The notes under the pieces were generated by a model. It had not been told where the DNA came from, did not search any database, and saw only the letters and a program-made list of their open reading frames with translations. This document shows, one piece after another, positions 59,614-64,000 of a stretch of 64,000 nt of DNA (positions are counted from its first letter, which is position 1; the number at the start of each line of letters is the position of its first letter). The translations under genes were made by a program, and so were the position numbers. The stretch comes from Taklimakanibacter sp050251035 (GTDB lineage Bacteria; Pseudomonadota; Alphaproteobacteria; Rhizobiales; Aestuariivirgaceae): contig JBFWNN010000014.1 of NCBI GenBank assembly GCA_050251035.1, positions 1-64,000 on the forward strand, read 5' to 3'.

Positions 59614-60588
59614 ATGAAACTGACACGACGCCTGATGATGGGCCTGACGCTGGCGCTGGCCGCGGCCGGAACAGCCCACGCCCAGACCTATGAGATGAAT
59701 GTCGGTCACGTGCTGAGCGACAAAAGCTCCTACCAGGCGGGATTGCAATATTTCGCCGACGAGATGGCAAAGCGGACCAACGGGGCGTTCAAGGTGAACA
59801 TCTTTCCGTCCGGCGGGCTGGGCGGCGAATTGCGCCTGGTCCAGGGCGGCGCCTCCGGCACGGTCGACGCCTTCATCGTCGGCCAGCCGTCACTCGAAGC
59901 CACGATCCCGGAATACAAGGTCCTGTCCTTGCCCTATCTGTTCGACAGCGAAGCGCATGCGGTCGCGAAGCTGCGCGGCGAATTCGGCCAGAAGCTTCTC
60001 GATCTTCTCCCCGCGCACAACATGATCGGTCTCGGCTGGGCGGGCGTGTTCACGCGCGGCGTACCCGCGACCAAGCCGGTGGAGAAGGCGGCGGATCTCG
60101 CCGGCCTCAAGGTGCGCGTGATGCAGTCGCCCGGCTACATCAGCACCTTCGAGGCCTTCGGCAGCCAGCCGACGCCGATCCCGTTCGGCGAGCTGTTCAT
60201 GGCGCTGCAGACCGGCGTCGTCGACGCCACCGATCTCAGCCCGGACCTGGTGGTCTCCGGCCAGTTCATCAAGGCGATCTCGCATTATTCGCAGACCGGC
60301 ATCCATCAGCTGCCGTCGGTCTTCGTCATGTCGAAGGCGAAGTTCGACTCGCTGCCCGAGGACGTCAGGAGCATCGTCCTCGAAGTCGGGCGCGCCGCGG
60401 CCGAAGTCGCGATCAAGGCGCAGGAGCGGATGATGGCGGACGGTCTCGAGGAGATGCGCAAGGCCGGCATCACGATCATCGCGCCGGACGTCGCCACCTT
60501 CCGCGAAACCGCCCTCAAGGTATGGCCGACCATCCTTTCGGGCGTTCCCAACGCGGACGAGTACGTCGCGGCGGCGAAGTCCGAATAG
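59614..60588 (+). CDS. TRAP transporter substrate-binding protein (DctP type)
   Basis: 324 residues, ATG behind AAGGGAGGACC. Sec signal RRLMMGLTLALAAAGTAHA. The DctP pattern is FADEMAKRTNGAFKVNIFPSGGLG and the arginine-containing strand LAGLKVRVMQSPGYI, where the arginine usually binds the ligand carboxylate. PFGELFMALQTGVVDATD follows. It captures a probable organic acid. A hairpin follows that may favour higher levels of this upstream message. Confidence 0.94.
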   Translation: MKLTRRLMMGLTLALAAAGTAHAQTYEMNVGHVLSDKSSYQAGLQYFADEMAKRTNGAFKVNIFPSGGLGGELRLVQGGASGTVDAFIVGQPSLEATIPEYKVLSLPYLFDSEAHAVAKLRGEFGQKLLDLLPAHNMIGLGWAGVFTRGVPATKPVEKAADLAGLKVRVMQSPGYISTFEAFGSQPTPIPFGELFMALQTGVVDATDLSPDLVVSGQFIKAISHYSQTGIHQLPSVFVMSKAKFDSLPEDVRSIVLEVGRAAAEVAIKAQERMMADGLEEMRKAGITIIAPDVATFRETALKVWPTILSGVPNADEYVAAAKSE

Positions 60589-60607
60589 GCATTCGATCGA
60601 TACCGCG

Positions 60608-60645
60608 CCGGGACGTTGCCGATCACGACAGGCGCAACGTTCCGG
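60608..60645 (+). other. Intergenic stem-loop between dctP-like and ridA-like genes
   Basis: Bases 60608-60619 pair with 60634-60645 (12 pairs including one G-U) around a 14-base loop. In operons with binding proteins such hairpins often protect the upstream message, giving more binding protein than later products. No T-run follows, so it is not a classic terminator. Confidence 0.45.
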
Positions 60646-60695
60646 CCCGACAAGACACAAGAAAAGACAACCTGAAGAAAAGAGAGACTGTTCCC

Positions 60696-61085
60696 ATGAA
60701 GCAAGCCGTGCAGACCCCGCTTCTCGCCCCCATCGACGCGCCGCTCGAATGGGCGGTCACCGCCGACGGCATATTCTACGGCGCCTTCATCGCCACGCGG
60801 CCCGACGGCTCCATGGACACCGGGGACATCCGGTCGCAGACAACCCAGACGCTGGAAAACATGAAGGCCTGCCTCGCAGCTGCGAATGGCAGCATGGACG
60901 ACGTCACCCAGATCCTCATCTATCTGACCAACCGCGGCGACGCGAAGGTGATGAACGAGGTCTATGCCGGCTATTTCGGCAGGCCTTATCCCAACCGGGC
61001 GACGGCCGTCATCTCCGAGCTCTTGATGCCGGGGTGCATCATCGAGATGGTCGTCTATGCGCATATCGGCTCGTCCACGCGCTAG
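60696..61085 (+). CDS. RidA/YjgF family protein
   Basis: 129 residues, ATG preceded by AGAGAGACTG. Family segments: GIFYGAFIATRPDGSMDTGD, ENMKACLAAANGSMDDVTQILIY and RPYPNRATAVISELLMPGC, with the conserved arginine of the PNRAT motif and the ending IEMVVYAH. It resembles the RutC and aminoacrylate deaminase branch only generally. It is likely co-transcribed with the TRAP genes and may hydrolyse an enamine or imine derived from the imported substrate. Confidence 0.92.
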   Translation: MKQAVQTPLLAPIDAPLEWAVTADGIFYGAFIATRPDGSMDTGDIRSQTTQTLENMKACLAAANGSMDDVTQILIYLTNRGDAKVMNEVYAGYFGRPYPNRATAVISELLMPGCIIEMVVYAHIGSSTR

Positions 61086-61180
61086 CGCGTGCCATTCGGG
61101 GCGGGGGCTGCTATAGCATCCCGCCAACGAAAAGACGGAACCCGTGAACGGGACTAAGAGGAGCGCTGATCAGTCCGGAC

Positions 61181-61984
61181 ATGATGGAGCTTGATTCGAA
61201 ATCAGCCATAGACCTCGTCGCGCTCGAGCTGCTGCACGAGAGCGACGAGCCCGTGGGCAATCAACGCCTGATGTCCGCCCTGCAAGCCGAGGGGATCGTC
61301 ATCGCCGAGGCCACGGCGGGACGCGTCCTGCAGCGGCTGGTGGCGCAGGGGCTCGCCCATACGATCGGCAAGCGCGGCCGCGTGCTGACGACGGCCGGCC
61401 GGACGAAGCTCGCCAGCCTCAGGAGCGACCTGTCGCGGCAGAAGCGATCGGCCCGGCTTCTGGCCGTGTCCAGCATCGCCGATGTCGAATCGCTGCGCGA
61501 CATGCTGCTGGTCCGCCGCGCCATCGAGCCCGAGGCGGCGCGGCTCGCGGCCACCAAGGCGACAGCGGAGGACGTAAGGCTGCTCCATGACTATGCCTGC
61601 GCCCATTGCCTGGCATCCACCGACGACGGCCAAAGGGTCGATCCGGCCATCTCGTTCCATTGTCAGCTGGTACGGGCGTCGCATCACGCGCTCCTGACCG
61701 AGATCGGGCTTCTCGTGCTCGAGCAGACCAACACGGCCCTTCTCGACAGGATATCGCATGATGCCGCCATGGCGTGCCTGACGCGGGAAGACATGGAGCG
61801 GGACGCCGCCGCTCTGGTGACGGATCACGAAGGCATCACGGAAGCGATCAAGCGCGGCGAACCCGAAGAGGCGGAAAAGAGGATGCGGCGCCACATCGAC
61901 CGCTTGCTGGCCAAGACGACCGCCTATATCGAGCTGATCAGCCGCGAAAGCGCCGAAGGCCGGAAGCGACAAGACAAATCCTGA
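61181..61984 (+). CDS. FCD-domain regulator with atypical winged-helix N-terminus
   Basis: 267 residues (double ATG at 61181/61184). The C-terminal two thirds is an FCD ligand domain (LLVRRAIEPEAARLAATKAT, DPAISFHCQLVRASHH, HEGITEAIKRGEPEEAEKRMRRHI). The N-terminal 70 residues do not show the GntR signature. Instead they read ALELLHESDEPVGNQRLMSAL and LQRLVAQGLAHTIGKRGRVL, a winged helix more like those of NrpR or MarR-type proteins. It lies between the TRAP/RidA operon and the hydantoinase gene and may control either. Confidence 0.88.
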   Translation: MMELDSKSAIDLVALELLHESDEPVGNQRLMSALQAEGIVIAEATAGRVLQRLVAQGLAHTIGKRGRVLTTAGRTKLASLRSDLSRQKRSARLLAVSSIADVESLRDMLLVRRAIEPEAARLAATKATAEDVRLLHDYACAHCLASTDDGQRVDPAISFHCQLVRASHHALLTEIGLLVLEQTNTALLDRISHDAAMACLTREDMERDAAALVTDHEGITEAIKRGEPEEAEKRMRRHIDRLLAKTTAYIELISRESAEGRKRQDKS

Positions 61985-62250
61985 TCTTCGCACGCGTGGG
62001 CTCGCGAGCGCCGCCGCCACGCCGCCTGGCGGGCGATCCGCCGCCAGCCCCCATGAGTTCCTCGCCATCTCTGTTGTAATTTCTTGCTAATAATCAGACA
62101 TTCCGCTGAAGCCCGCGGACGTCAAGCCGTGATGACCAATTCACCGACATTGGTGGGTTCACCGCGGGCGACCGGAGCGCAGCCCGTTTTACCGCCGTGG
62201 AAGGGCTGTAATCGTCGTGCCTCGACAGTAGCGACGTTTAATTCCTATTA

Positions 62251-62269
62251 GTTTGTCTATTTTTCAAAC
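62251..62269. promoter_or_regulatory. Inverted repeat GTTTG-N9-CAAAC
   Basis: Dyad site in the 414-base gap between the FCD regulator and the hydantoinase gene, immediately upstream of the -35 box at 62278. The location suits an activator or repressor such as the FCD regulator. The first 250 bases of the gap show nothing recognisable. Confidence 0.5.
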
Positions 62270-62277
62270 AATAAAAG

Positions 62278-62306
62278 TTGACAATATTTGCGGACGCACC
62301 TAGCCT
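62278..62306 (+). promoter_or_regulatory. Promoter of the hydantoinase gene
   Basis: TTGACA (62278-62283), 17-base spacer, TAGCCT (62301-62306). This gives a leader of about 85 bases before the start codon. Confidence 0.55.
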
Positions 62307-62398
62307 CTGCGCCAACAAGACCGGTCACACATACAACGGCTCAGGTCATTCGAAGACATCGGCGGGCGGCGGCGCCCGGCCGTCAGGGAGGAGAAAAT

Positions 62399-63754
62399 AT
62401 GGCGAAGACATACGATCTGGCCGTCATCAACGGGAGCGTCATCCTTCCCGGCGGCTCGACCGTGGCGGCGAATATCGGGATCAGCGACGGCAAGATCGCC
62501 GATATTTCCTTACGACCGATCGATGCCGGCAAGACCATCGACGCCGCGGGCAAGACCGTCATTCCGGGTCTCGTCGACCAGCATTTCCACTGCTGGTGGG
62601 GATTCGGCGTCGAGACCCACGAGATCGCCACGCGCGCGGCGGCCAAGGGCGGCGTGACCACGATCATCGAAATGCCGCTCGACAAGCCGGCCACGCTTTC
62701 GAGCGAGCTGTTCCATGCCAAGATGGCCCAGGTCGGCGACCAGTATCACGTCGATTACGCCCTCATCGGCGGGTATGACGCGGAGCGCCCGGACGAGGTG
62801 CATGCGATGGTCCGCGACGGCGCCGTGGCCATCAAGATCTTCACCGGCGACGTGGCGCCTCCTGGAATGTTCCCCGGAACCTCCGATGCCGAGCTCATGG
62901 ACCTCATGCGCCGCGTGAAGAAGGACAACGTCACGCTGATGGCCCATTGCGAGAATGCCGGCATCGTCAGCGCCGAGACCGCGCGGGTGAAGGCCGAAGG
63001 CAAGTCGGGTCCGGCGGCATGGGACGAAGCCCGGCCATGGTTCGCCGAAGTGGATGCGGTGCAGCGCATGGCGATGCTGGCCAAGGCGACGGGCGCCCGG
63101 GTCATCGTCGTCCACGTCTCGACGCCGGAGGCCATCGATGTCATCACCGCCGCGCGCCATGACGGGGCCGACATATGGGCGGAGGTGCTTCCGCACCAGC
63201 TGTGCCTCGATCTCGATTCCGCCGGCGACGACACCCGGTTGAAATGGAATCCCCCGCCGCGCCGGCGCACGGCCGTCGACGGCCTGTGGCAACGCCTGGC
63301 GGCCGGCGAGATCCATTCCATCGCCTCCGACCATGCGCCGCTGACGAAGAAAGCGGGCGCCGACATCTGGACCCAGGGTCCGGGCGCCGGCAACGTGCTG
63401 GAGACGATGCTGCCGGTCGTCGCGGCGGAAGCCGCCAAGCGCGGCATCGGCCTGGCGCCGCTCGTCGACGCCTTGTGCGCGACGCCCGCGAAGATCCTCG
63501 GCCTCTATCCGCGCAAGGGCGCGATCCAGGTCGGCGCGGACGCCGATCTCGTCGTGCTGGAGACGAACGGGCATCGCGTGATCGACGGCCAGGCGCTGGA
63601 GTTCTTCAATCAGAAGGCGAAGTGGTCTCCCTATGACGGCAGGGTCGTGACCGTCTATCCGGACCGCACCATTCTTCGCGGCAAGGTGATCTACGAGAAC
63701 GGCGAGGTGGTCGGCCCTCTGGGCTACGGCAAGTACGTCACCCGCGCGAACTAG
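62399..63754 (+). CDS. Dihydropyrimidinase/hydantoinase/allantoinase-type amidohydrolase
   Basis: 451 residues from the ATG behind AGGGAGGAGAAAAT. Binuclear zinc motifs: DQHFHCWWG (H62, H64), carbamylated lysine in VAIKIFTGDV, MAHCENAG, VIVVHVSTPEA and aspartate of IASDHAPLT. GPGAGNVLETMLPVV and KWSPYDGRVV are usual for the hydantoinase/allantoinase group. It opens a cyclic ureide or imide. It has its own promoter, and a further gene starts 138 bases later. Which ring it accepts cannot be said. Confidence 0.93.
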   Translation: MAKTYDLAVINGSVILPGGSTVAANIGISDGKIADISLRPIDAGKTIDAAGKTVIPGLVDQHFHCWWGFGVETHEIATRAAAKGGVTTIIEMPLDKPATLSSELFHAKMAQVGDQYHVDYALIGGYDAERPDEVHAMVRDGAVAIKIFTGDVAPPGMFPGTSDAELMDLMRRVKKDNVTLMAHCENAGIVSAETARVKAEGKSGPAAWDEARPWFAEVDAVQRMAMLAKATGARVIVVHVSTPEAIDVITAARHDGADIWAEVLPHQLCLDLDSAGDDTRLKWNPPPRRRTAVDGLWQRLAAGEIHSIASDHAPLTKKAGADIWTQGPGAGNVLETMLPVVAAEAAKRGIGLAPLVDALCATPAKILGLYPRKGAIQVGADADLVVLETNGHRVIDGQALEFFNQKAKWSPYDGRVVTVYPDRTILRGKVIYENGEVVGPLGYGKYVTRAN

Positions 63755-63762
63755 CGGGGCAT

Positions 63763-63780
63763 CGGCTGCGGAAGCAGCCG
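63763..63780. terminator. Small stem-loop after the hydantoinase gene
   Basis: CGGCTGC, loop GGAA, GCAGCCG: a perfect 7-bp stem beginning eight bases after the stop. No T-run follows, so its role as terminator is uncertain. Confidence 0.35.
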
Positions 63781-63892
63781 TCGAGCCGTCGCCACGGCCT
63801 TGCATATTCGTCGCAGGGTTATCGGGTCGCAGCCAAGTTGATGGTCGTTCCGGCGGACGTTAGACAAGCCGTGCACGATATGGAGCCAGCGC

Positions 63893-64000
63893 ATGACGAA
63901 CACTCTGAAGTCCATCCCCGAACTGCGGATCGGCGAGGCGGATCTGGCCCTGCTCGTCCGGATGTCGGGCCTGCGCGTGCCCGCGGGCGATCTCGCGCGG
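63893..64000 (+). CDS. Start of an unidentified gene (cut by window end)
   Basis: An ATG with GGAG eight bases upstream opens a frame that runs off the window after 36 codons (MTNTLKSIPELRIGEADLAL, then LVRMSGLRVPAGDLAR). The pattern of short hydrophobic helices is vaguely like small amidase-associated proteins of the GatC/AtzG kind, which would fit next to a hydantoinase. Too little is present to name it. Confidence 0.5.
   Translation, partial: MTNTLKSIPELRIGEADLALLVRMSGLRVPAGDLAR

Noticed and set aside
32239..61085. A complete Rut pyrimidine pathway
   Set aside because: LLM, isochorismatase, RidA and flavin reductase genes are all present, but they are scattered in separate operons. The LLM proteins do not look like RutA, and RutD/RutE/RutG are missing.
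1..64000. tRNA, rRNA, CRISPR arrays, transposases or prophage genes
   Set aside because: None found: no cloverleaf or rRNA-like segments noticed, no regularly spaced repeats, no transposase or integrase motifs, no phage structural genes.

Overview
The window is a GC-rich, gene-dense stretch of bacterial chromosome (or large replicon) that looks alphaproteobacterial, most likely a soil or plant-associated Hyphomicrobiales-like organism. This is inferred from gene style, from many ATGA/GTGA gene overlaps, and from the abundance of ABC and TRAP importers, SDR enzymes, amidohydrolases and LysR/GntR/MarR regulators. I see no rRNA, tRNA, CRISPR array, prophage or insertion sequence. Almost everything is uptake and catabolism of small, probably nitrogen-containing compounds. 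One block of coenzyme F420 biosynthesis genes is unusual for this kind of organism.

Layout. 1-5.5 kb: the end of a polyamine-type ABC permease pair, a LysR regulator divergent from a ureohydrolase-family protein, a racemase-family protein and a GntR regulator. 5.5-11.8 kb: an amidohydrolase divergent from a PotDABC-type importer operon that ends in a PuuE-like deacetylase/allantoinase. 11.9-13.9 kb: an ArsR / double-SRPBCC / RibD-like cassette. 14-19.2 kb: a stress block with an NhaD antiporter, a MASE1 histidine kinase, a FixJ/NarL-type response regulator and a frameshifted tandem universal stress protein. A related 38-bp sequence with TACYYACG repeats lies upstream of both the antiporter and the stress protein.

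19.3-26.7 kb (leftward): one tight operon for coenzyme F420: an unusual 444-residue regulator, fbiC, npdG, fbiB, cofD and cofC. 26.8-34.6 kb (rightward, divergent): an AbgA-like M20 hydrolase, a cyclic amidohydrolase, an SsuABC-type importer, a luciferase-like oxidoreductase (a possible F420 user) and an aspartase-like lyase. 34.9-44.3 kb: a second binding protein very like the first, a ribose-type ABC importer, a TRZ/ATZ-type amidohydrolase, an isochorismatase-family hydrolase and a SAF-domain oxidoreductase. A 15-bp operator of the form TCC-N6-GGA occurs twice in the F420/AbgA divergent promoter and twice in front of the 34.9 kb operon, so these three transcription units look like one regulon.

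44.4-57.5 kb: a second regulon. Four copies of a GTTC-N6-GAAC palindrome precede (i) two binding proteins plus amino-acid-type permeases, (ii) a NIPSNAP protein and two SDRs, (iii) a leftward eight-gene operon (two SDRs, a PotABC-type importer, RidA, flavin reductase, VOC protein) and (iv) a luciferase-like monooxygenase divergent from a MarR regulator. The MarR protein is the obvious candidate regulator. The monooxygenase and flavin reductase suggest a two-component oxygenase.

57.7-64 kb: a TRAP importer and RidA operon behind a perfect 23-bp palindrome, an FCD-domain regulator, then a hydantoinase-type amidohydrolase with its own promoter and the start of one more gene. The genes I find most worth study are the F420/cyclic-amide regulon with its uncharacterised regulator, and the MarR/GTTC regulon.
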